DNA from: Gymnopus androsaceus JB14
Taxonomy: Eukaryota > Basidiomycota > Agaricomycetes > Agaricales > Omphalotaceae
Direction: 5' to 3'
DNA: 64,000 nucleotides
Assembly: GCA_009733575.1 (NCBI GenBank)
Contig: ML769461.1
Span: 124,001 to 188,000 of the forward strand
Shown here piece by piece: positions 10,856 to 20,458 of this stretch (positions are counted from its first letter, which is position 1; the number at the start of each line of letters is the position of its first letter). Made by a program: the position numbers and the translations under genes. The notes under the pieces are model-generated. The model did not search any database and was not told the DNA's origin. It saw only the letters and a list, made by a program, of their open reading frames with translations.

Positions 10856-11192
10856 TTAACCAAAAATTCAGTCACACATCACTTTGGCTCAGAAAAAACA
10901 GTTCATGGGAGGGTTTCACTGGTCATTTCAGGCTGTAAACACCATGAAAACCAAAAAAAAAAGAAATTTCCCTCAAAAATGATTAAAAAATTCTTAAAAA
11001 CACTTAAGTTGGTCTTGATTTACTTACAAACAAGCCATTCCTGGCTCCAAAAATAAGATATCCACCAGATCATGAACTAGAATGGGGAGGTGGACTCAAT
11101 GCCAATGAACAGTTTACAGATTTGTCGCAGGTCACTGAATATTCTGAACAGTAGAGGTCATCCATGGACTTTTGGTCGAAACAGTACGGTAG
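10856..11192 (+). repeat. dispersed repeat, copy 1
   Basis: Starts aaccaaaaattcagtcacac and ends near cttttggtcgaaacagta. A diverged copy in the same orientation lies at 43166-43437 (aaccaaaagttcagtcatgc to cttttggtcaaaatggta). Four colinear blocks match. No coding capacity is visible. The superfamily is unknown. Confidence 0.65.
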
Positions 11193-12236
11193 GAGCCATA
11201 TGTGACATGCGGAGCAGCTGGACAACTGACAGCTAAGTAGTTTCCAACAATATTCTATAGATCCATATTCCAGGGTACTGTATGATTACAACTGCTAGTT
11301 CAGCAAAACTGGCAAAGTTCTGAGATTGCCACAAATTTTCTTTCGACTTTTCACATTTTTTTTGGTTTGATTTTGACCTAAAATCTCCAAAACAGCAAAC
11401 CTTTGGTCGTAATTGAACAATATTCCATATGACAGGTGCAATTTTCAACCAAATTATGTTGATTGGATGTAGAAAATAGTGGATTCTCAGTCAGAATTGG
11501 AAATTACAGTTGCAATATCCAGAAGCATTGGAGTCACTCCTGCTTTCATCAGCTGGCTTCAGTTTTGGAAAATATGCTAGGTGGCTCTGGCAAGCACTGG
11601 GAGTGAACTCTTATGTGAACTCTGATGTTTGCTGGGAAATTGGACATTTGCTGTTAGATTTAAATCACTAAATACATGTTTTGCTGATATGTGATCACTA
11701 TGCATGCAGTAGGACATTATCAAGATGTAGGATCTGAGGAAGTTTAGCTCTTGCCAGTAGTTAAGACTCAGAATACTGATTCTAAATTACTAAAAGAATA
11801 ATAACTTCTGTCTTGGTATTTAACTAATAAATATGAAGCAAATATGGAGATGGATAAGGAGTCATGAATTAAATACTGCAGAGTGACTGTTGTTAAATAA
11901 ATGTGGAGATGGACAAGAAATTATGAGGGATCTGGAATTTTCATAATTTTTTTTCAAAAAAATTACAATGGAATGTCAAAGGAAACTTGAACTTTGTATC
12001 CCATAATAAATTGGATGCTGGGTTTCTTACTTGCCTTAGGAACACAATTAATTAACCACAAGGTACATCTTCCAGATGAGTTTTTTCCTATTTGGACTAG
12101 TGATGGGGATTGGTGCTGGCCCAACCCTCCTAAAATTCAGGTCAGGGAGAGTCAGAAGCTGGGTTTGGGACTTTGCTGACCCCTAACCCGACCCATATGA
12201 CACTATTCACAGACTTCTAGCCTGACCCTGGCCTGA
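11193..12236. other. AT-rich stretch without recognisable genes
   Basis: No ORF of note. The right end (about 12100-12236) is richer in GGGTCAGG/CCTGACCC-type motifs, which continue beyond the solo LTR at 12598-12720. The LTR therefore landed in an older repeat. Confidence 0.5.
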
Positions 12237-12241
12237 CCTAA

Positions 12242-12592
12242 TATTAGAGTTACTTTTCTAAATAGGAAGTAGCAGCAGTAAGTCCACACAGGACTTAGTA
12301 GTACAATCACACAGATTGATGGGGGACAACAGTGTTAGGTATGGTACCTAGGCTTATATACAGTCATATGTACAAATGATATATTGGGCAAGTGGCTACT
12401 GCAGGAATGTCTGTGGCTACTGTGCATACAGTAACGTGGGTACCATGAGAGAGTAGGTGGATACCTTGAGAGCAAGAGTGGATACTGCAAGATAGTAGTA
12501 GTGGAGTGCATGGGATGGTGATACAAACAAGTGGATACTATGAGAGTGTTCCATGAATAGATAGACAAAAATATACCTTTGATATTCCAGCA
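12242..12592 (-). repeat. solo copia LTR with 5-bp target duplication
   Basis: 351 bp, same family as 9649-10016. It is flanked by cctaa on both sides (12237-12241 and 12593-12597), the 5-bp duplication expected of LTR-element integration. No internal region is present, so it arose by LTR-LTR recombination. Confidence 0.88.
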
Positions 12593-12612
12593 CCTAACTC
12601 TGACCCCACTTC

Positions 12613-14002
12613 TATGGAAGTGTGTAAGTGGGATTGGGATTTTCACTGACTCTGTCCTCCTGGCCTTGACCTGACTTGATGGTTACTAACCCAATCCGAC
12701 TTTCTGCATCACAAGTTTGGACCAGGATAACAAGAGCAACTGGATTGATGGCCTATGAGTGTAGAGAAAACAGAAGGACCCTAATTAGCATTTAAGTTTT
12801 AACTTTGAGCTGTACTGAATTGAGCTAGACTTACAGCACTGAATAAATAAAACACTGCAAAAGTTACTCTAACATGATCAATGAGTGAAAATTCCATTGC
12901 ATGAGTATCCAGTGCTTGAATAATAACGCTAGATATCTTTTTATACAATAAGTCATATCTTTCAATCATGACACTAAAAAAAATCACAGACCTGAATCAC
13001 ACCAAAAATTGCACCAGACTCAACAAAGAGTATGAGGATTGCTTCTACTTGTGTTTTCTTGCTGTACGATATTGAATGGATTAATTGATGATGTGTCCTG
13101 AATACCATGTATCAAGTGAGTTAGGAGTGCTTGGGTTAGTGAATTAAGCTGCCCAGTGCCTACCATGCCCGATAAGCTATTAGAAGTGTTGCAACTACAT
13201 TTACCATCAGATTTAGCACAATACTGAGCCAATCCAAGGTTATAGTATTAAAAACTGAATTGAGAAATAGTTTAGTGTCAACAATGGTATCCGCAATGTT
13301 GACACCTATGTCTCCCATATCACTTTATGTGCCAAAGAAATATAACACAAGAGATCACCTATGTCCAACAGCAGCATAATCCACAGTATCCATTTAATCA
13401 GCCTATTTTCCACCCAGATTGCCCGAGCTCTCCACAGAATAGCCATATCAGCCATCAAGAGCTATATGTGAGATAAAGTATCAAATTTCATGGTTAAAAT
13501 ATAAAATTGAAGCAAAATTCACAATAAAAGTTCCAGCCCAAATCACTACAATGTCAGTTACAAGTGATTTTGAATTTGCAGCCATTTCTTGTGCTATGAT
13601 TCCTCCTGGAAGTGAAATCACCAGCCCAAAGTTGACAAGCAACAAGTAAAACATGGTATTTTGGCAGCTGTAAATGGTCACCATCCCAAAGCCCACCAGA
13701 AGGAATGCAATCAGGGCTTTTTGTGTTCGTCCATTACTTTTCTTGTGCCTGCAAGGTCATTGTGAATGAGTTGGAAATATCAACACATGACAACTAGTTT
13801 GCTCACAGAAGAATATATATGCTGATTATAAAGGCCAATATGTAAACACCTGTCAAACTCAATTAAGAATACATCCCAGCTACTTGGAGTCATTCCATGC
13901 ATGATGCCTACCATTCAGTACACAGAGAAGTATCAATGACAAAATATTGTCAAACGATCCAATCCCAGCAAGTGCAACTCCCTGTGACTCTTCTGGTGTC
14001 AT
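12613..14002 (-). CDS. multi-pass membrane protein of a fungal 7-TM-like family
   Basis: Reading the minus strand with GT-AG introns gives one continuous protein from ATG at 14002. Exon 1 (14002-13912) encodes MTPEESQGVALAGIGSFDN and a hydrophobic helix. A short exon (GVYILAFIISIYILL) follows, then an exon with HKKSNGRTQKALIAF and two helices. Next come LLMADMAILWRARAIWVENR, then VNIADTIVDTKL with TLDWLSIVLNLMVNVVATL, then KKTQVEAILILFVESGAIFG. The layout and the ILWRxxAIW box resemble large families of agaric seven-helix membrane proteins of unknown function. The 3' end is uncertain: exons near 12987-12840 and 12755-12613 are plausible, but the last runs into GGTCAGG-type repeat sequence, and the TAG near 12613 may not be the native stop. 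The role is unknown. Confidence 0.6.
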
Positions 14003-14411
14003 TTTAGAGACAGTAGGAAGGCTGAGCAGTGAGGACTCTGAGGAGCAAATATGGAACAATATAGTCTATGGTCTTCCAAACAGGTTCAACTTATATGATT
14101 GCTTTATTGTAATGCATCTCTATAGGTATTATCCGCACTAAAACCTGTGTTTTTCCATAGCACTCATAGCAATTAAGTACCTAGATAAATATCAGGTATG
14201 ATATGTCATACAGTGCTGTATAGCAGGTACGTATCCTTGCCATAGTAACTACGGTGCTCTGAGGTGCTGCGGTCTCTGTAACGACAGCGGCAAATATTTA
14301 GCAATAATAATCTGCAGATTCCAACAATCAAATGATGCAAATTTATGGTTGAAAAGGGATATTGGATCCCGTAATTTATTATGTAGTAGTATGTACTAAC
14401 CTGTAATGACT

Positions 14412-14529
14412 GGGACCCTCTGGGAGCGCTAGCAAGTGCTTGCAGGCTCTGCCGCCGAGTCCTATCCAGTGCCAGCAAGCACTTGCCAGCGCTCCCAGAG
14501 GGTCCCATTCAATACAGGTTTTGCTGATG
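14412..14529. repeat. fold-back element with 32-bp hairpin arms
   Basis: Arms 14412-14443 and 14475-14506 are complementary with one mismatch (GGGACCCTCTGGGAGCGCT at the outer side), around a 31-nt loop. The right side continues into CAGGTTTTGCTGATG (14515-14529), the terminal repeat of the MITEs at 17499-17552 and 17742-18018. The left counterpart is truncated. Confidence 0.75.
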
Positions 14530-15485
14530 CTAACCGAACTATAGCACTACGCAGTACATGCAGCGTTCCATAGTATTTGAGCGAGGTCCAGATGTTGATA
14601 ATGTAATACATATGTACAGTGCCACTTGGAAGCACCGAAACCAGGCCAAGTAAAAATTAAAATTAACTTGTCCCTTACCTAGTGTCAATTGACCCAGGCA
14701 TGATAGATTTCTACAATTCTATAGTGGGACACTTGTTTCATGCTCATTCAGAAAACAGGATCAGGACATGATTGACAGAAGAGCCAGGGCCACATCTGAC
14801 ATAGTGCCATGATAGTGCCATGGCCCCTGAAGTGATCTTGTAGCGGGGGCGATGGTCCAAATATATATTACCACAATATGCTCGCTTGAAGCTATACTCA
14901 TCTGTAATAGGCATTAAGTGCGGGTACCTATATATCAGTAGTATCGTAAAAAGGGCTGTGTGAATTGACCAGATTGTGAATTGCCGCAGCCGCTAAATCA
15001 CGACCATTCACTGACTATCAACCTCTCCATCAGGCTAAATCCTCTCGAAATGATTGAAGGTGTCTAAATAAGGCTATGAGGCATCCTCAGCTGGTTGCCA
15101 TGCTCGGCAGGGTCGGTCAAAATTAATAAATAAATGCGCCTAGAAACCGGGTTGCGGTGTAGCTCAGAGCTCTCATTGTTTGATTTTATGCAGCGGGACC
15201 CACAATACAATGATTATGATCAGACCAGCGGGTACTGTACACCTGTTTTCATTAATAATCATAAGTAGACTGTACCTCTATGGTTATGTGTTTCCACGGC
15301 GGATACCCAGTTGCTGTGAATGTACCTGCAGGAAGGGATTTTACCGCCTGCTGCTCTATAGTGCTGGACAACACAAATTCATGCCCAATTTTTGTCTGGG
15401 TAATTGCTATGAGTGCTATGGCGAAATTCAAGTTTTGTTGATGCAGTATATATGTGGCTCCCAATACAGCAGCCAGCCTTCGTAC
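14530..15485. other. intergenic, with a copy of a dispersed repeat
   Basis: The segment about 15350-15425 (acaaattcatgcccaatttt, tgctatgagtgctatgg) is repeated at about 17650-17720. No gene is recognised. Confidence 0.5.
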
Positions 15486-15571
15486 TGATGCACTATTTCT
15501 TCACCCTTCGACCAATTCTATCTTAAGATACACATTTTTTCTCACATCTTCCAACCACAACCAATCTGAAT

Positions 15572-15761
15572 ATGCGTTTCTACATCATGATAGTGGCCCT
15601 CTTGCTTTCCAGCGTAATTGTCTCTCCGATTGCATCGGTGTAAGTGCAAAATCTTTAGTCTTCAATATTGAGTACATTCTCACTTTGAACTCTTTTGCAT
15701 TAATCACGATCAATTGGAATGTGAAACTGCTATTGAAAAACGCTTGAAGCCCCTTAAATAG
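15572..15761 (+). pseudogene. broken copy of the secreted Kex2-type peptide precursor
   Basis: Exon 1 (15572-15639) encodes a signal peptide nearly identical to the copy at 18439 (MRFYIMIVALLLSSV). It ends at a good GTAAGT donor. The acceptor is lost: where the other copy has ttttgcag, this one reads ttttgcatta, with three bases missing. The downstream frame still shows the pro-region and dibasic site (ETAIEKR), but stops four codons later at TAG 15759-15761, so the Gly-rich mature peptide is absent. Confidence 0.7.
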
Positions 15762-16019
15762 GTAGGCAAGTTGCCATATGAAGTTTAGGCAAAAACTACT
15801 GCTAGTGCTTGGTTAGTGCCAGGTGTATTACTATATCGAGATTGGATACGACCATAGGTTTCATAATATTATGCGCTCCTGTAGTTGTTCCTAAATTCTA
15901 CTCAAGTTCCGACAGTTGTGTGATCGGTTCAAAAGCTCCCAACACCAGGGACTTGTATAGTGTTCTATCAGAGTCCTTGCTTCCTTTTGAAACTAATCTA
16001 TTGCACTTATAGCTACATC

Positions 16020-16439
16020 TTGTAAAATATTCATATTATTGAATGTTTTATACAAAAACATTCGCATTCACACGAATGTGCATTTGAATGTGAATTTCGA
16101 ATGCATTCAAATGGGCATTCGTGCCCAGGCCATGTCTAGAAAGGATTGAATTTACAGGATTGTAAGTATGAATTAAAAGTATGTATTTGCAGGTGCATTG
16201 GTACTCGGTATTCCTGGCATGGATACATAGTCGAGTCCAGATATCAATTTTTGGGCCATGGATATCCTTGCCTGAATATTCGTTGATGGGAACAGATACC
16301 CAATATATAAGAGTAAGGTGCATTGATGCTCGGGTATCTATCCCAATATGGATACCATTAAGTGACTAATACGATTTTAATCACTGCCAATTGCTCCGAA
16401 TCATTCCTAACCGAAGAACTGGGTTGCAGACCCACAGTG
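16020..16439. repeat. unpaired insert in the duplicated block, ATTCG/CGAAT-rich at its left end
   Basis: At 16050-16115 cattcg/cgaatg motifs recur in both orientations (cattcgcattcacacgaatg, gaatttcgaatgcattc), like the sub-terminal repeats of hAT-type elements. The rest contains GGATACC/GGTATCC motifs. No terminal repeat pair or ORF is seen. Confidence 0.4.
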
Positions 16440-16725
16440 AGTAGTAAAGATGCAATGGACTCGTCGGATTTGAAAGAGAGAGGGACAGTGTATTACATTG
16501 CATCTGCAATGAAGTTGTAAACAGGATCTTCCTCTAAGTCTTTCCATTCATTCGTTGGCTGTTCATCCAAGTCCTTCTCCCTTTCTTTCAGAGACGATTG
16601 AAGCAGCGGTACCAGGTGTAATATAGTAGTTCCTGATAATCACTGGGAGGTCAGAGAATTGACTTGAAGGAGTGAGATGGATGAGTCAATATCAGAGGGG
16701 TTAGGTTGGAGATGTCAGGATCTAG

Positions 16726-17498
16726 TCACACCCTTTGGCGGCGGCAGCAGCCCAGAGATATACCTGTATCCATTACCCACAACATGCTCACTTGAAAACT
16801 ATTCTGTAACAGGCATTAAGTCCAGGTATCTATATATCAGTAGTCTCCTGTAGGCAGGCTTTGCATATACAACGATCATAAATGATGTGTATCATGCATC
16901 AGCTAGTTATTGATCCTAGATGTGCAGGGACGCTAATTCCAAGTATCACTAAACATTCTTGAAGCAGCTGTCAAACTGTGTCAAATATACAGTGCTGGTA
17001 GCCGCCAGCGGGTACTGCGGCACACCGCACCTGTCCATGGTTATGTATTTCCACGAATAACAAAGAAGTGCTGGCATGTCATGGTTGTCCATGAGTCATA
17101 GTAGGTTGTTGACCGGACGTGTATAGGATGTGCTAATGGCGAGGCTTCAGAGTGACCGGAGTTCACATGCATTCTAGGGGTTGTCACATGGCACCGGGGT
17201 TGCCAAATAGAATTATCCCAAAAATCAAGTTTCTTGACTTTCTCCAATACTATTGTCAACACAAGTTGAGCCTTTTTGTGAGCTCAGGTGTATGTTTACT
17301 GAATTCCTTATTGACACATAGATTGCAATAGATCGATATTTGGCGGCTCTCTTGAGCCATTCTTCAGAGTCTTATGTGTATTCTTGATGTACTACTAGCT
17401 GAATACAACATCAGCGAGTGAAGATAAAGCTATCGGACCAGCCGGAATAGCATTCGGAAGTGTTGAAAAAATCTTGTACTCGGCAAGTACTCAGTTTC
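16726..17498. other. intergenic, no gene recognised
   Basis: Short ORFs only. Contains a second copy of the phrase ggcattaagt...gtacctatatatcagtagt (about 14911 and about 16812), so it too is repeat-derived. Confidence 0.5.
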
Positions 17499-17552
17499 CA
17501 TCAGCAAAACCTGGATGTTCACCATAGCAAGATCCCCCAGGTTTTGCTGATG
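17499..17552. repeat. 54-bp fold-back MITE with CATCAGCAAAACCTGG termini
   Basis: Begins CATCAGCAAAACCTGG and ends CCAGGTTTTGCTGATG, with only about 22 nt between. Same termini as 17742-18018. Confidence 0.75.
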
Positions 17553-17741
17553 TCAAATGACACCTAAGACAAAATTACCAATCATCCCCCTGGTTTAACT
17601 TCTTTTAATCTGGATTTCTGGATTCTTTGGGTCAACCCTAGTTAGATAGTGGTTCATGCCTGTGTATACAGTGCTGTACAGCACAAATCCATGCCCAAGT
17701 TTTGTCTGGGGGTTGCTATAAAACTACAGAGCTTGAAGAGT

Positions 17742-18018
17742 CATCAGCAAAACCTGGGTGAAATGCACAGAGCTGTACAGTTCTGTACAGCACTCAAAGC
17801 ACCTCATAACACTCATAGTGCTCATAGCAAGTTCCCCATCTGTCCAGAACTATGGACTGCTATGGATTGCTATGGAGTACTGATTCTGCAATGTATCTAT
17901 TGAGATAAAATGACAACTGTCAAAACCATTGACCTCATAGCATCCCATAGTGTCCCATAGCACTGTACAGTTCTATGGGCTCTATGGGTTCTATGGCAAA
18001 AAACAGGTTTTGCTGATG
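17742..18018. repeat. 277-bp MITE with CATCAGCAAAACCTG termini
   Basis: Inverted 15-bp termini CATCAGCAAAACCTG / CAGGTTTTGCTGATG. The interior is full of short CTATGG/CCATAG repeats. No obvious target duplication. Confidence 0.75.
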
Positions 18019-18336
18019 GTCATCATGATCTTGTCTTGACCGTCCAACTTGTTCCTTTCAGTCATTCTGGTATCTAAAAATTTCCAGAATAGTATGATTC
18101 TGTTGGTCAGACACTCAAGGTTTCAGCTGTCTTGGGGATCAGGATCCACCAAACTGCCAGTCTGAATCTTGCATATCTCCATCTGGGAAAATGCAGTATA
18201 CATGGAAACTGAAGTCGCCACTAGAAACCTTTTAAAAGAGATCCTCAACTGTGACTTCAAACTACATCTTCATCTTATATCTCTGTTTCTTCATTTATTC
18301 ATCTTGGCTGCCAGTGGTGGGTCCTCTGTGGCTCTC

Positions 18337-18345
18337 GATATAAAT
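18337..18345 (+). promoter_or_regulatory. TATA-like element of the peptide gene
   Basis: gatataaat lies about 95 nt upstream of the ATG at 18439. The other copy of the block has only a weak equivalent (caatacagc). Confidence 0.35.
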
Positions 18346-18354
18346 TTTGAGCTG

Positions 18355-19220
18355 ACGCGCTATTTCTTCACCCTCGATGCCCTTCTATCCTAAGCTACAC
18401 ATTTGTTCTTACGTCTTTCACCCACAACCAGTCTGAATATGCGTTTCTACATCACAATAATGGCCCTCTTGCTTTCCAGCGTTGTTGCCTCTCCGATTGC
18501 AAGGGTGTAAGTGCAAAGTCTTTTTTTTCAATATTGTTTCCTTGAACCTCGTATGGCACGTTCTGACTTCGGATCTTTTGCAGTAATAATCGCGATCGAT
18601 TGGAATCTGAAGCCGCTATTAAAAAGCGCTTTCCAATGAAAGGCCCTGGTGATGGGGCGGGTGGTCTGCCATATGGGATTTACTAGGCGGAGACCACTGG
18701 GTGGTTAGTGCCCTTGTGTATTACTGTATCAAGATTCAATACAACTATAGGTTCCCGTGGACGTTATGCGTTACGGTGGTTCCCAAATCCTACTTAATTT
18801 CTGATGATTGTGTGATGCATTATGCATCGGATCATAAGTTCCCGACAACATATGTAGCGCTCTCTTGTGAAACTAAGGATTGAATTGCATTGTAAATAGA
18901 GATGAGCATGGACTTTTCAATGAGCCTCATGTCACCAGCCGAGGAGAAGAATCAAGAAAGACAAGGGGGGTGTATCGCATTGCATCTGTAATATGTATTG
19001 TTTGGAGCTGTAAACAGCCCTCCAAGATCATCCTCCAAGTCTTTTCATGTTCGTTTGGCGATTCAATCCTCTCCTTTAGAGGCAGCACCACATGTGATAT
19101 GGAGCCATAGTTGCAGGAATCACTGGGAGGGAGTGGATCGAGCTGGTGAGTATGAGTAGGAACAAGTGACATGGATGAATCGATAGTCAGAGGGATAAAT
19201 GATGCCGGCGAAACGGAATT
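18355..19220 (+). repeat. duplicated block, copy 2
   Basis: Counterpart of 15486-16725 in the same orientation. It carries the open peptide gene and ends just before the truncated 5' end of the acyl-CoA dehydrogenase. Confidence 0.75.
18439..18686 (+). CDS. small secreted peptide precursor with Kex2 site
   Basis: Two exons, 18439-18506 and 18584-18686, joined across a 77-nt GTAAGT...TTTTGCAG intron, encode 56 residues. Residues 1-18 form a signal peptide (MRFYITIMALLLSSVVAS). A short acidic/basic pro-region (NNRDRLESEAAIKKR) ends in a Lys-Lys-Arg at 36-38, a classic Kex2 cleavage site. The last 18 residues would be released as FPMKGPGDGAGGLPYGIY. There is no CAAX box, so it is not a standard basidiomycete mating pheromone. 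A dead copy lies at 15572. No neighbouring modifying enzyme is seen. The function is not recognised: a signalling peptide or a ribosomal peptide natural product are both possible. Confidence 0.6.
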
Positions 19221-19292
19221 GAAGCGAATCAGCCTGCCCTAAAGTCCACGTGCTCAGACTCTCTCTGCTTTGCTCTTTACATTTACCGTAGA

Positions 19293-20458
19293 CTGAACTC
19301 CACACAATGCTTCTGAGTCCTTCAAACTTCATGATATCTGCGCATGCCTGGGGTTTGGTTCTGAGGAGCAGAAGAAGCAGCTCATATGGAGGAGGCTGGA
19401 GGGGACTGTACGTATGACTTTTGGCTTGATGGAGCCTAGTCATGGGAGTGATGCTACTTTTATAAAAACGAAAGCTACGAGGGCGGTTAAGGATGGTGTT
19501 GAGGGATGGACCATTAATGGAATGAAAATGTGGCAGAGTAATCAACACAAGGCAACTCATTGCATTGTGTTTGCTCGGACGAGTGGAAACCCTGGCAATG
19601 CGATAGGTATTACAGCATTCTTTGTTCCTGCAAAAGCAGAGGGTGTTAAAGTTCTTAGCTATGAATGGGTATGCTCCAATTATCGTCATAATTCTGATAC
19701 TTACCAAGCCACCTAGACCTTCAACATGCCCACTGACCTTGCAACCGTCTCATTCACCAACATATTCGTTCCCGATTCTGCCATTTTCGGTCCAATAAAC
19801 AATGGTTTAGCCATCGCCCAATCATTCGTTCATGAAAACCGTATCCGACAAGCTGCCTCCTCTCTCGGCGCCACCGTCTTCTGTATCACCGAATCTGTCA
19901 AATACGCTCGTCAGAGAAAACCGTTTGGTGAAGAACTAGCTAAAAACCAAGCAATACAGTTTCCTCTTGTCGAGTTGGCCATGCAAGCTGAGATGCTAAG
20001 GCTTCTCATAAGGAAGACTGCTTGGGAGATGGATCGAATGGAGCAGAAGGAGGTTGAGAGGAATATTTCGGACAAGGTGTCGATGTGTAATTATTGGGCA
20101 AATAGGTTGTGTACGCAGGCTGCAGATCGAGCTATACAGGTGAGAATAGTGTGAGTTGGGTGCCGTACTGACTATGCATACTCACTAGGTTCATGGAGGG
20201 ATTGGATATAGTAGGCACAAACCTTTTGAACAGTAAGTCAACCTTGTTCGCAATCACTTCCTATGACTGACTGTTTCGTAGTATCTACCGACATCACAGA
20301 CGTTACCGAATCACAGAGGACTCAGAGGAAATCCAAATGCGAAAGTGAGTAATTCAATTAATGGAGATTGACGCGACTGACATGTATCTCTCAATAGAGT
20401 TGCAGCGTATTTATTTGGTTATATTGGTCTGAAGAAAGAGGCGTTCTCAAAGCTTTAG
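19293..20458 (+). pseudogene. acyl-CoA dehydrogenase, 5'-truncated
   Basis: Exons at about 19293-19671, 19717-20140, 20191-20231, 20281-20345 and 20399-20458 join with GT-AG introns. They encode the middle and C-terminal domains of an acyl-CoA dehydrogenase, the flavoenzyme of fatty-acid beta-oxidation. Visible landmarks are FGSEEQKKQLIW, MTFGLMEPSHGSDATFIKTKA (FAD/substrate loop), WTINGMKMWQS, NMPTDLATVSFTNIFVPDSA, RIRQAASSLG, YARQRKPFGEELAKNQAIQF and QVHGGIGYSRHKPFEHIYRHH. The N-terminal alpha-helical domain (roughly 120-150 residues) is missing. Upstream, the duplicated peptide block begins within about 70 bp. The remaining exons are intact, so truncation may be recent, unless a distant 5' exon exists. 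Confidence 0.8.

Larger units (their letters stand above)
15486..16725 (+). repeat. duplicated block, copy 1 (interrupted)
   Basis: Aligns with 18355-19220 in two parts: 15486-16015 (peptide gene and 3' flank) and 16440-16725 (ttgcatctgcaatgaagttg, aatcactgggagg). About 420 bp at 16020-16439 have no counterpart in copy 2. Confidence 0.75.

Noticed and set aside
15145..15200. tRNA-like text gcggtgtagctcagagctctc
   Set aside because: Only the A-box-like part is present; no acceptor stem or B box at the right distance.
18439..18686. Basidiomycete mating pheromone precursor
   Set aside because: It has a signal peptide and no C-terminal CAAX; no pheromone receptor is nearby.
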